Source: Pedobacter cryoconitis (GTDB taxonomy: Bacteria; Bacteroidota; Bacteroidia; Sphingobacteriales; Sphingobacteriaceae). From it: a stretch of 64,000 nucleotides of DNA. Shown in pieces: positions 28,176-37,923 of this stretch (positions are counted from its first letter, which is position 1; every line of letters starts with the position of its first letter). The notes below the pieces were generated by a model. The model was not told the origin of the DNA, did not search any database, and worked only from the letters and a program-made list of their open reading frames with translations. Position numbers and translations under genes: made by a program. The DNA lies in NCBI RefSeq assembly GCF_014200595.1, contig NZ_JACHCG010000001.1, positions 1,178,001 through 1,242,000 of the forward strand, written 5' to 3'.

Positions 28176-28198
28176 GGCCTGTTTATTCAGGCCATATG
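28176..28198 (+). terminator. Possible terminator of the AraC gene
   Basis: 6-bp GC-rich arms (28176-28181 and 28188-28193) with a 6-nt loop, placed 24 bases after the stop; a T run follows only after about ten bases, so strength is doubtful. Confidence 0.4.
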
Positions 28199-28258
28199 CC
28201 ATTTTTGAACAACTGGAACCACTTTTCGATAGTTGGTTCACTGTATATTCTATTTATT

Positions 28259-28294
28259 GTCTATATTTACGTAAACTTTTACGTAAATATAGAC
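28259..28294. promoter_or_regulatory. 17-bp perfect palindrome abutting the MarR start codon
   Basis: Arms 28259-28275 and 28278-28294 are perfect reverse complements with a 2-base spacer. The right arm ends one base before the ATG at 28296. The dyad with TTTACGTAAA-like inner halves is the size of a MarR operator, so autorepression is the simple reading. If transcribed, the same dyad would also fold over the start codon region. Confidence 0.7.
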
Positions 28295-28295
28295 A

Positions 28296-28790
28296 ATGAT
28301 AGCAAACATTATTAATGAATCGGGTTCTTTTGCCATTGGGGCCAGGCTGCGCAGATTATATGATTCACTCACCAATGACATGACCCTGATTTATCAGGAG
28401 CAGGGTTTACCACTGGAAACAAAAGATTTTATTCTTTATTATTTAGTGAGTAAACGCAGTAGTATAAGTATCTCAGAGATTGCCAAAGAACTGAACCTCA
28501 CACATCCCGCAGTGATTCATATTGCAAAGAGTTTAGAGAAAACAGGATACATCGAATCTGAAAAATCAGCTAGTGACAGCAGGAAACGTCTCTTGAAACT
28601 AACAAAAAAAGGACAGAAAGATTTAGCAAAGTACCGTGTACTCTGGGATGATATTATGGCACTGAACCAGCAGCTATTTGAACAGGAAGTACAGCTTTTA
28701 CAGAGTATTCAAAAGCTGGAAGAACTGCTCAAAGAACGGACCTATTATCAAAGATATCATGGTTTACAAGCTTCAAAAAAAACAGATTAA
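28296..28790 (+). CDS. MarR-family transcriptional regulator
   Basis: 164 residues. The winged helix is clear: ISISEIAKELNLTHPAVIHI is the HTH, followed by KSLEKTGYIESE and the wing SASDSRKRLLKLTKKG with the usual DxRxR-type motif. It heads a three-gene operon with a GNAT and a DoxX protein. A long palindrome directly before its start suggests that it represses its own operon. The ligand is unknown. Confidence 0.9.
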   Translation: MIANIINESGSFAIGARLRRLYDSLTNDMTLIYQEQGLPLETKDFILYYLVSKRSSISISEIAKELNLTHPAVIHIAKSLEKTGYIESEKSASDSRKRLLKLTKKGQKDLAKYRVLWDDIMALNQQLFEQEVQLLQSIQKLEELLKERTYYQRYHGLQASKKTD

Positions 28791-28810
28791 ATATAAAATT
28801 ATAATAAACT

Positions 28811-29512
28811 ATGAAAAAGGACTTGACAGTATTGGATAATCCGATATGGAATGCGCTGGATACAGTTCATCAGGGTTTTTCAACCGGTAATCGGGTAATT
28901 AAAAGATATAGCGCGGGCACCATCCCTTTTATGGGAATGGCCAGTCCGGATGGTGAACTGTTAAGACAAATAGCACCATATTTTACAGCGAATGAAGAAG
29001 TCTTTTTGAAAGATGAGCTGGACTTCATCCCTGAAGAGTGGGAGGTACTGAATAAATTAAACTGTTTGCAGATGGTTTATGTACCTACGCTGAGTACAGA
29101 GGTCAATATGGACGCAATAATTAAGCTTTCCGCAAATGATGCCGGTGAGTTATCACGACTGGTCAATTTAGTACAGCCTGGTTTTTTTAAAGAAAGAACT
29201 TCTTCGCTCGGAGATTATTATGGAATTAAAAAAGACGGTAAACTGGTTGCCGCGGCAGGAGAAAGATTCAATTTAAACGGCTTTACAGAATTAAGTGCAG
29301 TTTGTACGCATCCTGATCATACTGGTAACGGCTATGCACAACGTTTATTAAATGTATTGTGCAACAAAAACCTGGAACAGGGAAATACCCCCTTTCTGCA
29401 TGTGGTGGACACGAATACAAGGGCTATTCAAATTTATGAGCATTTACACTTTGAAACCAGGATAAATTTCCCGCTGCTCAAATTGAAATACATGGGCAGT
29501 AAATTAGTGTAA
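28811..29512 (+). CDS. GNAT-family acetyltransferase (FR47-like)
   Basis: 233 residues. The C-terminal half carries the acetyl-CoA site, AVCTHPDHTGNGYAQRLL, with the FR47-like spacing, then FLHVVDTNTRAIQIYEHLHF. The N-terminal half (about 1-100) is less conserved and probably shapes the substrate pocket. It follows the MarR gene by 20 bases. The acceptor is unknown; pairing with a MarR regulator suggests detoxification of an amine or antibiotic, which is inference only. Confidence 0.85.
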   Translation: MKKDLTVLDNPIWNALDTVHQGFSTGNRVIKRYSAGTIPFMGMASPDGELLRQIAPYFTANEEVFLKDELDFIPEEWEVLNKLNCLQMVYVPTLSTEVNMDAIIKLSANDAGELSRLVNLVQPGFFKERTSSLGDYYGIKKDGKLVAAAGERFNLNGFTELSAVCTHPDHTGNGYAQRLLNVLCNKNLEQGNTPFLHVVDTNTRAIQIYEHLHFETRINFPLLKLKYMGSKLV

Positions 29513-29563
29513 AAAGAGTATTACCCGGTGTTGTTCGCTGAATGAAATATAATATATTTAAGG

Positions 29564-29959
29564 ATGAATAAAATTAACGCAATCAACCCTCTCTTTCTAA
29601 TACGTTTAGCTGTAGCTGTTATTTTCCTGACCCATAGTTTACACGGCGTATTTAACCAAACAGTAAATGCATTTGGAGAATCCTATCTGAATGCCGTAGG
29701 ATTTGCACCTTTTGGTGTTATCATTGCCTGGGCGATGATATCATTTGAGATCGTCGGATCAGTATTGTTAATCTTTGGGAAATTTCTTCGTTTTATCATA
29801 CCTGCTTTCTGTTTAATTTTAATCACAGGCATTGTATTGGTTCATTATCCGGACGGATGGTTTGTGGTTGGCCCGGGAAGAAACGGAGTAGAGTTCAGTT
29901 TTGTTCTGCTCGTTTCTTTGATTGCTATTGCGCTGCCTGTCTGGAAAGTAAAAGACTAA
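29564..29959 (+). CDS. DoxX-family membrane protein
   Basis: 131 residues with four membrane helices (about 10-28, 46-66, 72-92, 107-127). DoxX marks are LIRLAVAVIFLTHSLHGVF and the GxxxE-like ISFEIVGSVLLIFGKF, with GWFVVGPGRNGVEFSFVLL near the end. Function is not settled; related proteins work with oxidoreductases in membrane redox balance. It is the last gene of the MarR operon and is followed by a strong terminator. Confidence 0.85.
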   Translation: MNKINAINPLFLIRLAVAVIFLTHSLHGVFNQTVNAFGESYLNAVGFAPFGVIIAWAMISFEIVGSVLLIFGKFLRFIIPAFCLILITGIVLVHYPDGWFVVGPGRNGVEFSFVLLVSLIAIALPVWKVKD

Positions 29960-29988
29960 TCAGCATTAAATTTTACAATTATAACAGC

Positions 29989-30019
29989 AGGGCATAATAG
30001 CGATATTATGCCCTTTTTA
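29989..30019 (+). terminator. Rho-independent terminator of the MarR/GNAT/DoxX operon
   Basis: Perfect 10-bp arms (29989-29998 and 30005-30014) with a 6-nt loop followed by a T run. Confidence 0.85.
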
Positions 30020-30129
30020 TATTCTATTTAGTGGAAATTGAGTAAAGCTACCCCCGCTCTGTATCCGCAATCAGCGAATAGTTCATGTAAATCGATGAAT
30101 TCCCCATTCTTTTTGTATTGCCCAGCCTA

Positions 30130-30137
30130 TAGATTTG
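30130..30137 (+). promoter_or_regulatory. Candidate -7 promoter element for the third SusCD operon
   Basis: TAGATTTG matches TAnnTTTG exactly, about 95 bases before the susC start. It is flanked by two copies of AAATCGAT (near 30089 and 30140), which could be a regulator site. Confidence 0.4.
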
Positions 30138-30232
30138 TTTAAATCGATTCAACAAAAACTGGTGTAGTATTTCTTTAAAGAGGCTGCCCTACAGTTGTTT
30201 AATTGATTAACCAAATTAAACCAAACGAGCGT

Positions 30233-33200
30233 ATGAACAAACCTTTACAAAAACTTTGTAGAAGTTCCTGTTGCCTTTTTTTTCTGTTGATTTGTTTGAA
30301 TTGCGAAAACGCATTTTCTCAAACAAAGAAAACAATCACAGGTAAAGTTACAGATACATTGGGCCTGCCACTTCCAGCTGTGGTAGTGGCCGCAGTAAAC
30401 AAGCCTAATCAAGGTACACAAACCGATAACAACGGAAAATATGTGCTGGATGTACCACCCGGTACGCTGCTAAGATTTTCTTACGTCGGGTATAAAGAAC
30501 AACGTGTCACCGTTAGCGAATCTGCCAATATCATTAACATCCGGCTGCTGGAGAATAACATTCAGGCAGATGAAGTTGTGATTACCGCCTTAGGACAAAA
30601 ACAGCGAAAAGAAGCGATCGTAGGCTCTGTCACTACAGTTAAAGTAGCTAACTTAAAAATACCGTCAAGTAACCTGACCAATGCCTTATCAGGACAGATA
30701 GCAGGGGTAATCGGATATCAGCGCAGCGGGCAGCCCGGACAGGATAATTCACAGTTTTTTATCAGAGGAGTAACCACTTTTGGTTATAAACAAGACCCGC
30801 TGATCTTAATCGATAACGTGGAATTAACAAGTTCAGACCTGGCACGTTTACAAGTCGATGATATTGAAAGTTTTTCCATTTTGAAAGACGCAAGTGCTAC
30901 TGCGCTTTATGGTGCAAGAGGTGCTAATGGCGTAATCCTGGTGAGTACTAAAGAAGGAAAAGAAGGGAAATCTAAAATCAGCTTTCGCCTGGAGAATTCT
31001 ATTTCACAATCTACCCAGACCTTGCAGCTCGCAGATCCGGTTACTTATATGAACTTATATAATGAAGCGGCCATAGGCAGAGATCCGCAAGCAGGGCCTA
31101 AGTTCAGTCAAAACCAGATTATCAATACGCAGGCTACTGTAAATAAATCACCAGGCTATAATGAATATGTATACCCGGCGGTAGATTGGCTGGGTTTATT
31201 GTTCAAGAAAAGAACGACCACACAAAGAGCAAACCTGAGCGTGAGTGGCGGTGGTGGAGTAGCCCGTTATTACGTTGCAGGATCTTATAACCGTGACAAC
31301 GGGGTTTTAAATCAGGACATTAAGAACAACAGCGATAACAATGTAAAATACAGCAACTATCAGCTGCGTTCCAATGTCAACATCGACGTAAGCAAAACTA
31401 CACAACTGATTGTCCGTCTTTCGGGTAATTTTAGTGAATATGCAGGCCCGCTGGCTACCGATGGCGGCTTCTCCACTGACCTTTATAACGTTGCAGTCCA
31501 TACCAGTCCGGTACTTTTTCCAGCCTTTTTTCCAGCAGATGCTGCTAATCAGAATGTTCAGCATATTTTATTCGGTAATGAAGGAGGGACAACTCAGAAC
31601 AGCATTTTATATAACAACCCATACGCTGCTTTACTCAGAGGACATAAAAATTCATCCGAATCCAGGATGTCTGCCCAGTTTGAAGTCAATCAAAATCTGG
31701 ATTTCCTGACCGAAGGGCTTTCTTTTAAAACTATATTCAGTACAAACAGGTATTCTTACTTTGATTCGCAGCTGGCCTATTCCCCATTTTATTATAGTGC
31801 AGAGAATTATGACCGCCTGACCAATCAGTATTCCTTAAAATGGATCAATTCCGGAGTAGAAAATAACCCGCCTAATGTAGCGCAGGAATATCTTTCTTAT
31901 TACCCCGGTGAACCCAATATCAGTACGTTTTTATACGGGCAGGCTTCTTTAAATTATAACCGGACATTCAGTGCTGACCATACCGTAAGCGGCACACTGA
32001 TCGGGACTGGTCAGCAAACTACCTATAGCAATGCGAAAGACCCTAAAACTGACAAGAGAACTCTGCAATATTCGCTGCCATACAGAAACTTAGGTCTGGC
32101 CGGGCGTTTAACCTATGCCTTTAAGAACAAATATTTTATCGAATCAAATTTTGGCTATAATGGATCAGAACGTTTTTCAGCAGATCACCGGTTTGGCTTT
32201 TTTCCAACTATTGGAGCAGGCTGGCTGGTTTCCAATGAGAAGTTTTGGGACAAATTTTCCAGTGTAGTGACCCGCTTAAAATTGAGAGGAAGTTATGGAC
32301 TGGTTGGGAATGATGCGATCGGAGATCAGCGCTTTTTCTATCAGTCTGATGTAAATTTAAGTGGCGGAGGGAATTATGCACAGTTTGGCTATAACGGCGC
32401 ATCTTCACGCTCTGGTGTTTATATCAATAGCTATGAAAATCCTTCCATTACCTGGGAAACTTCCAGGCAAACGAATCTTGCGCTGGAAATGACGCTTTTT
32501 AAAAACATGAATATCATAGCCGAGGTGTACAACAACTACCGGTATAATATTTATATGCAACGTAAAAACCTGCCTTCTACCTTAGGCTTGGAGGCTGTTG
32601 ACAACAATAACAATCCTAATGTAGGTGCCAATATTGGGATCGCAAGGTCAAGGGGGATTGATTTATCTATGGATTATAAGCTCAATATCAATGAGTTTTC
32701 TTTTGCGATCAGGTCTAATCTGACATTTGCGAAAAACAAGTATATCAACTTCGAAGAGCCGCAATGGGCTGAGCCCTGGAGATATACTACCGGGCAGGCG
32801 ATCAACAGAAACTATGGTTTTATCGCAGAAAGGTTATTTGTGGATGATAAGGAAGTCCTCAATTCACCAGTGCAGAAATTCGGGAATAAACTGCCAAGAG
32901 GTGGTGATATTAAATACAGGGATTTAAATGGCGATGGGAAAATTGATGATGCAGATAAAGCTTTCATCGGTTACCCGCAGTCGCCTGAAATTGTATATGG
33001 CTTTGGTTTCAGCTCTTCTTATAAAGGGTTTGACCTGTCAGCATTTTTTACCGGACAAGGAAGAGTGAGTTTCTTTATTGACCCTAAAAAAGTCAGCCCT
33101 TTTGTGCCTAGTGAAGAGAAATATATTTATGGAAATACGCAGTTATTGAAAGATTTTGCAGACAACCACTGGTCACCAGAAAATCAAAATCTATATGCTT

Positions 33201-33490
33201 TATATCCAAGGCTTTCAATTACCGGAGATGACCTGGCTAATAACGCACAAACGAGTACCTGGTGGATGCGCAACGGGAGTATGCTCAGGCTAAAATCTGT
33301 GGAATTTGGCTATACCTTACCTTCCAGGATTTCTAAGAGCATAAGGCTTTCTTCTTGCCGGATTTACTTTAATGGATTGAACCTGATCACCTGGAGCCCC
33401 TTTAAAATGTGGGACCCCGAGCAAGGGGGAAATGGCTTTGCTTATCCGATTCAAAAGGTATTTAATGTCGGGGTTAACGTGAACTTATAA
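30233..33490 (+). CDS. SusC-family TonB-dependent outer-membrane transporter (third pair)
   Basis: The frame is open from an ATG at 30203, but the ATG at 30233 gives a normal signal peptide (MNKPLQKLCRSSCCLFFLLI), so I start there: 1085 residues. A carboxypeptidase-like domain (TITGKVTDTLGLPLPAVVV) is followed by DEVVITALGQKQRKEAIVGS, a TonB box-like stretch and plug, with SFSILKDASATALYGARGAN. The barrel includes the calcium-binding-like loop DLNGDGKIDDADKAF seen in many SusC proteins. The partner SusD starts 7 bases after its stop. Confidence 0.93.
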   Translation: MNKPLQKLCRSSCCLFFLLICLNCENAFSQTKKTITGKVTDTLGLPLPAVVVAAVNKPNQGTQTDNNGKYVLDVPPGTLLRFSYVGYKEQRVTVSESANIINIRLLENNIQADEVVITALGQKQRKEAIVGSVTTVKVANLKIPSSNLTNALSGQIAGVIGYQRSGQPGQDNSQFFIRGVTTFGYKQDPLILIDNVELTSSDLARLQVDDIESFSILKDASATALYGARGANGVILVSTKEGKEGKSKISFRLENSISQSTQTLQLADPVTYMNLYNEAAIGRDPQAGPKFSQNQIINTQATVNKSPGYNEYVYPAVDWLGLLFKKRTTTQRANLSVSGGGGVARYYVAGSYNRDNGVLNQDIKNNSDNNVKYSNYQLRSNVNIDVSKTTQLIVRLSGNFSEYAGPLATDGGFSTDLYNVAVHTSPVLFPAFFPADAANQNVQHILFGNEGGTTQNSILYNNPYAALLRGHKNSSESRMSAQFEVNQNLDFLTEGLSFKTIFSTNRYSYFDSQLAYSPFYYSAENYDRLTNQYSLKWINSGVENNPPNVAQEYLSYYPGEPNISTFLYGQASLNYNRTFSADHTVSGTLIGTGQQTTYSNAKDPKTDKRTLQYSLPYRNLGLAGRLTYAFKNKYFIESNFGYNGSERFSADHRFGFFPTIGAGWLVSNEKFWDKFSSVVTRLKLRGSYGLVGNDAIGDQRFFYQSDVNLSGGGNYAQFGYNGASSRSGVYINSYENPSITWETSRQTNLALEMTLFKNMNIIAEVYNNYRYNIYMQRKNLPSTLGLEAVDNNNNPNVGANIGIARSRGIDLSMDYKLNINEFSFAIRSNLTFAKNKYINFEEPQWAEPWRYTTGQAINRNYGFIAERLFVDDKEVLNSPVQKFGNKLPRGGDIKYRDLNGDGKIDDADKAFIGYPQSPEIVYGFGFSSSYKGFDLSAFFTGQGRVSFFIDPKKVSPFVPSEEKYIYGNTQLLKDFADNHWSPENQNLYALYPRLSITGDDLANNAQTSTWWMRNGSMLRLKSVEFGYTLPSRISKSIRLSSCRIYFNGLNLITWSPFKMWDPEQGGNGFAYPIQKVFNVGVNVNL

Positions 33491-33497
33491 AGAACCT

Positions 33498-35423
33498 ATG
33501 AAAAAATATTATAAATATATATGCCTTGGATTTTTGGCAATCTCCAGCCTGTCCTGTAAGAAATATCTGGATATTACGCCCGATAATTTAGGTACACTGG
33601 ATTATGCATTCAGGAACAGAAATGAAGCAGAGAACTATCTGTATTCCTGTTATGCCTATATGCAGCGCATGACAGATGTGGCAAGTAATCCCGGATTTAC
33701 AACTTCCGGAGAACTCATTTATTCTAATGATCTGGATAATTACCTCGGCTTTAACCGGAGTGGTTTTAATATGCTTCGGGGTACTCAAACCTCCAATGAT
33801 CCCAGTCTGAATGCCTGGGATGGCTCAAACGGAAGTTACAGTATGTTCAGGTCTATCAGGATTTGTAATATCATGCTTGAAAATATTGATAAGCCTATTG
33901 ACTTGTCAGCTTCGGAAAAGAAAAGATGGATTGCAGAAACCAAGTTTTTAAAAGCATACTATCATTATACTTTATTCAGGATGTACGGCCCTATACCACT
34001 GATTAAAGATAACCTGGCTATTACCAGTACAACCGATGAAGTGCGGGTCAAAAGGTCGACTGTGGACGAGTCTGTAAATTATATTGTTTCCTTATTGGAT
34101 GAGGCTATTCCAGATTTGCCAGCTGTAATCAGTAACCAGGCACTTGAATTAGGAAGAGTAACCAATCTGATTGCACTAGCAGTTAAAGCCGAGGTTCTGA
34201 CTACCGCAGCCAGCCCGTTGTTCAATGGCAATCCAGATTATGCGGGGTTAATTGATAAGGATGGAAAGGCACTTTTTCCGGCTGCTTTTGATCCTTCAAA
34301 ATGGCAAAAGGCAGCGGAGGCAGCTAAAGCAGCAATTGTTGCCAGTGAAGCCCAGGGTGTCCGGTTATACACTTATTCTGCACCTGCTACAATTGGCAAA
34401 CTTTCTGATTCTTTGAAAAAAGAACTCGATATACAAAATTCTGTAACTGAAAAATGGGAATTAAATCCGGAAATCATCTGGGCTTCTAACCCCGCATTCG
34501 GTTATCAGGGATATTCAACGCCAAGGCTGACCCCAAAATCGGCTATTAGCAGTTTCTCGAATCCTTCTACTTTTTCTGCGCCAATTTCAACACAAGAACT
34601 TTTTTATACCGTCAACGGGGTTCCCATCAATGAAGATAAAGACTGGGATTATGCAGGTAGAAATACGCTCAAAACCGGAGATGGAGCAAGTCGTTATTAC
34701 ATCAAAGAAGGCTATGAAACAATTAAAGGTCATTTTGCCAGAGAATCACGGTTTTATGCAGATCTGGCCTTTGATGGAGGAATCTGGTTTGGCAATGGGA
34801 GGATTAATCAGGATGACGCTAAAAATCCGCTTTATAGTGTACAGGCCAGAGGAAGTGAAGGTCTTGCCGGGCCAAAAGACAGGATCAGGCTGAATATAAC
34901 CGGATACTGGCCTAAAAAACTGGTCAACTATCTTTCTATTTATGATGATGGTTTTCAGCCGGCCGACTTTCGCTTACCACTCATCAGACTTGCAGGTTTA
35001 TATCTGCTATATGCTGAGACGCTGAATGAGGCAAATGGGCCTACAGCAGAGGCTTTTAATTATATTGACAAAGTCAGAACAAGAGCAGGTTTACAAGGTG
35101 TTCAGGCAGCATGGGCTGCACATTCCAGAAATCCCGGAAAATATAGCAGTAAAGAAGGATTGAGACAGATTATTCACCAGGAAAGAAGGATTGAATTGTG
35201 TTTTGAGGCGCAAAGCGGATGGGATCTCCGCCGCTGGAAAGAGCTGCAAAGCGTGCTGAGTACACCGATGCAGGGCTGGAACATTTATGATACAGAGGCC
35301 ATCAACTATTACCGTCCAACCACACAGTTTATCCCTGTATTTGGCTTAAAAGATTATTTATGGCCAATCAGAAGCTATGATCTTGTCGTTAATCCAAACC
35401 TTGTTCAGAATCCATACTGGTAA
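33498..35423 (+). CDS. SusD/RagB-family lipoprotein (third pair)
   Basis: 641 residues, at the long end of the family. Lipobox AISSLSCKKYLDI with Cys20. SusD features are NEAENYLYSCYAYMQ, ETKFLKAYYHYTLFRMYGPI and, near the end, LRQIIHQERRIELCFEAQSG followed by WDLRRW. It is the binding lid for the SusC encoded before it. No enzyme follows in the operon, only two surface lipoproteins, so the substrate is open. Confidence 0.93.
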   Translation: MKKYYKYICLGFLAISSLSCKKYLDITPDNLGTLDYAFRNRNEAENYLYSCYAYMQRMTDVASNPGFTTSGELIYSNDLDNYLGFNRSGFNMLRGTQTSNDPSLNAWDGSNGSYSMFRSIRICNIMLENIDKPIDLSASEKKRWIAETKFLKAYYHYTLFRMYGPIPLIKDNLAITSTTDEVRVKRSTVDESVNYIVSLLDEAIPDLPAVISNQALELGRVTNLIALAVKAEVLTTAASPLFNGNPDYAGLIDKDGKALFPAAFDPSKWQKAAEAAKAAIVASEAQGVRLYTYSAPATIGKLSDSLKKELDIQNSVTEKWELNPEIIWASNPAFGYQGYSTPRLTPKSAISSFSNPSTFSAPISTQELFYTVNGVPINEDKDWDYAGRNTLKTGDGASRYYIKEGYETIKGHFARESRFYADLAFDGGIWFGNGRINQDDAKNPLYSVQARGSEGLAGPKDRIRLNITGYWPKKLVNYLSIYDDGFQPADFRLPLIRLAGLYLLYAETLNEANGPTAEAFNYIDKVRTRAGLQGVQAAWAAHSRNPGKYSSKEGLRQIIHQERRIELCFEAQSGWDLRRWKELQSVLSTPMQGWNIYDTEAINYYRPTTQFIPVFGLKDYLWPIRSYDLVVNPNLVQNPYW

Positions 35424-35445
35424 TCATTTAATAAATTATAATCCA

Positions 35446-36678
35446 ATGAAAACTATAAATAATTACTTGCTATATATCTGCTTAATTATCCCCGTTTTAT
35501 TCTTGCTCGGTGCCTGTCAGAAAACGGAAGGTTATAATACCCCGGCATCTTCAGACCTGACCAAACCGGATATGGTCACTAATATTAAAGTTGATAATTT
35601 TAATGGCGGGGCAAACATTACCTATACGCTGCCAAATTCCAGTAATTTGTTGTACGTCATGGCACAGTATAAAATAAATGATAAAGTAGCCAGGGAAACC
35701 AAATCCAGCTATTATTCCGATACCATTACAGTAGAAGGCTTCGCTAAAAAGGCAGCATATGAGGTCACTTTATATGCGGTAAGCAGGGCTAATGTAAAAT
35801 CAGATCCGGTCATCGTTAAAGTGAACCCGGATACACCTCCCTATCTATTACTTAAACCAACGGTCAACGTACAAGCTTCTTTTGGCGGACTGAAGGTTCT
35901 CGGGAATAATCCATTGAAAAAATCGCTTGGAATCGTGATGCTGAAGGTAGATCAGACTAATTTTTCTGACATCGTGGATCAGTACTATTCCAATAAAGAT
36001 AGTATTAGTTATTCTTTAAGAGGTTTCCCGCCCGTAGCCCAGAAATTTGGCTATTACGTAACCGATTCTTATGGAAATATTTCAGATACCACTTATCTGT
36101 CTGCTACTCCATTTTTTGAAACGGTACTGGATAAAAATAAATTCTTCGTTTACAACCTGCCAACAGACAGTCGTATTGGCTATGGATGGGATCTCCCTAA
36201 TCTCTGGAACGGAAAAACAGATGGAAACGGCTGGCATAGCAGTCCCGATGGAAGTTTGCCCGTAATTGCCACATTTGGTTTGGGTATAACAGCTAAGCTG
36301 AGCCGCTTTGTGATGTGGGAAAGGCCTGATGGCGATGACCGCTTCGCTTTTGGGCATGGTAATCCTAAACTCTTTTCTTTATGGGGATCAGATAAAGCAC
36401 AACCGGCGGATGTTCAGTTGCCAAGGACTGCACCGGCAGGTACTGTTTTAGGAGACTGGACGAACCTTGGTAATTTTAATTTTCCAGATCCGCCTTCTGG
36501 TCTGAAGCCCGCTGCACATAATGCTTCTGATAATGATTTTGTAAAAGCAGGAGTGAATTTCGATGTGCCATTAGCCAGTCCCAAAGTCCGGTACCTGCGC
36601 TTATCTGTAGGAACAACGTGGTCAAACGGAAGTTTTGCACACGTGATGGAAATGACCTTTTACGGGGATACGAGATAA
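35446..36678 (+). CDS. DUF4959/DUF5000-type surface lipoprotein of a PUL
   Basis: An upstream ATG at 35377 lies inside the SusD gene; the ATG at 35446 gives a lipoprotein signal (LLGACQKTEGYN), so it is the chosen start: 410 residues. An N-terminal Ig/FnIII-like domain (about 40-130: DMVTNIKVDNFNGGANITYT) matches DUF4959. The middle resembles DUF5126 and the C-terminal jelly roll (about 250-410: SRFVMWERPDGDDRFAFGHG) resembles DUF5000, a discoidin-like carbohydrate-binding fold. Such proteins are surface glycan-binding partners of SusCD. No catalytic motif is visible. Confidence 0.75.
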   Translation: MKTINNYLLYICLIIPVLFLLGACQKTEGYNTPASSDLTKPDMVTNIKVDNFNGGANITYTLPNSSNLLYVMAQYKINDKVARETKSSYYSDTITVEGFAKKAAYEVTLYAVSRANVKSDPVIVKVNPDTPPYLLLKPTVNVQASFGGLKVLGNNPLKKSLGIVMLKVDQTNFSDIVDQYYSNKDSISYSLRGFPPVAQKFGYYVTDSYGNISDTTYLSATPFFETVLDKNKFFVYNLPTDSRIGYGWDLPNLWNGKTDGNGWHSSPDGSLPVIATFGLGITAKLSRFVMWERPDGDDRFAFGHGNPKLFSLWGSDKAQPADVQLPRTAPAGTVLGDWTNLGNFNFPDPPSGLKPAAHNASDNDFVKAGVNFDVPLASPKVRYLRLSVGTTWSNGSFAHVMEMTFYGDTR

Positions 36679-36705
36679 TTTTTATTAATAATAAAGACAA
36701 ACGAT

Positions 36706-37923
36706 ATGAAATATATTTACGGCATCTATTGCTTTTTGTTGTGCTGTCTGGTTTTACAGGGTTGTACAAAGGACGATACTGAATTCAAAAGCTATCTTAA
36801 AGATGGTGAAATTGTTTATCCAGGCCGGACTTCGGCAGTACTCAATAAACCAGGGAATCTCCGGACTGCACTTTGGTGGAATCCCAGTACGGACCCAACA
36901 ATTACGAAATATGTAGTTTACTGGAATAATAAAACGGACTCTGTTGTGGTGAAAGCGACCAGTCACAGCCCGCTGGATACTGTGAAAGTGATCATCCCGG
37001 ATCTAAAGGAGTATACCTATTCTTTTGTGATTTATTCCTATGATGCACTGGGGCGTAAATCCGTACCAGTAGAAGCTAATAATGTCAGGGTTTTTGGAAC
37101 ACTTTATCAGTCTGGCTTATTAAACAGGCCATATAATGGGACTACCCCTTATACTTTGAATGATAACGGGTCGTTGTTGTTAAATTTTAATACACCGGAT
37201 ACGATTAACATTAATACCGTAATTAAATACACGAATGCTGCGGGAGTTGTTGTTGAAAAGATCCTGAAGCCCGACAGTGCGACTGTGTTGTTGCCAAATT
37301 ATAAACCAGGAAGTAATATTCAGTACAGGTCTTCTTATATTCCCGGAAAAGGGGCATTAGATACTTTCACAGTAGCAGCGTATTCAACTTTTCCAAGAAT
37401 TTATAGTTACGTGCTTTGTGACAGGTTGTTATTTAAAGAAGTTCATCTGGCTCATGATGCCAATACCTATGAATCCGGAACCAGCATCAGTAAACTTTGG
37501 GATGGGAGCGTGGGGCCACAGGGCCATCCTAATATATTTCATAGCAGTGGAAATAGCGGGATGCCACATACCATTACTTTTGATTTGGGAAAGGTTTATG
37601 ATAATTTATCCAGAATTGAAGAAACCGGCAGGGATTGCTGTAATAATCCGGATGATTTTGAAGTATGGGGAATTGCTGACCTGAGCGGAGCAGATACGAA
37701 CCTTAATGCAGACAATTCAGGGTGGAAAGATGAATCAATTGCTAAAGGATGGGTTTTACTGAAAGAAGTAATCCGGACAGATGATGGTAAGAATGCAGTA
37801 AGTTCGGAACTGAATAACAATGGAAAGCCAATTCGTTATATCCGGATCAGAATTAAACACGTAACTACCGGCGACGGTAATTACAGTAATATGAGTGAAA
37901 TCCGGTTTTGGAATAAACAATAA
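36706..37923 (+). CDS. DUF4998-type surface lipoprotein with discoidin-like C-terminus
   Basis: 405 residues; lipobox LVLQGCTKDD with Cys20. Residues about 30-130 resemble DUF4998, an FnIII-like domain common in SusCD operons (YPGRTSAVLNKPGNLRTALW, then WNPSTDPTITKYVVYW). The C-terminus (about 245-405) looks like an F5/8 type C jelly roll: ISKLWDGSVGPQGHPNIFHS, ITFDLGKVYDNLSRIE and IRYIRIRIKH. Carbohydrate binding at the surface is inferred. It is the last gene of the third SusCD operon, 27 bases after the previous one. Confidence 0.75.
   Translation: MKYIYGIYCFLLCCLVLQGCTKDDTEFKSYLKDGEIVYPGRTSAVLNKPGNLRTALWWNPSTDPTITKYVVYWNNKTDSVVVKATSHSPLDTVKVIIPDLKEYTYSFVIYSYDALGRKSVPVEANNVRVFGTLYQSGLLNRPYNGTTPYTLNDNGSLLLNFNTPDTININTVIKYTNAAGVVVEKILKPDSATVLLPNYKPGSNIQYRSSYIPGKGALDTFTVAAYSTFPRIYSYVLCDRLLFKEVHLAHDANTYESGTSISKLWDGSVGPQGHPNIFHSSGNSGMPHTITFDLGKVYDNLSRIEETGRDCCNNPDDFEVWGIADLSGADTNLNADNSGWKDESIAKGWVLLKEVIRTDDGKNAVSSELNNNGKPIRYIRIRIKHVTTGDGNYSNMSEIRFWNKQ

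Noticed and set aside
35377..35445. Start of the DUF4959-type lipoprotein at 35377, overlapping SusD
   Set aside because: The lipoprotein signal begins at 35446; the upstream residues are only an open lead-in.
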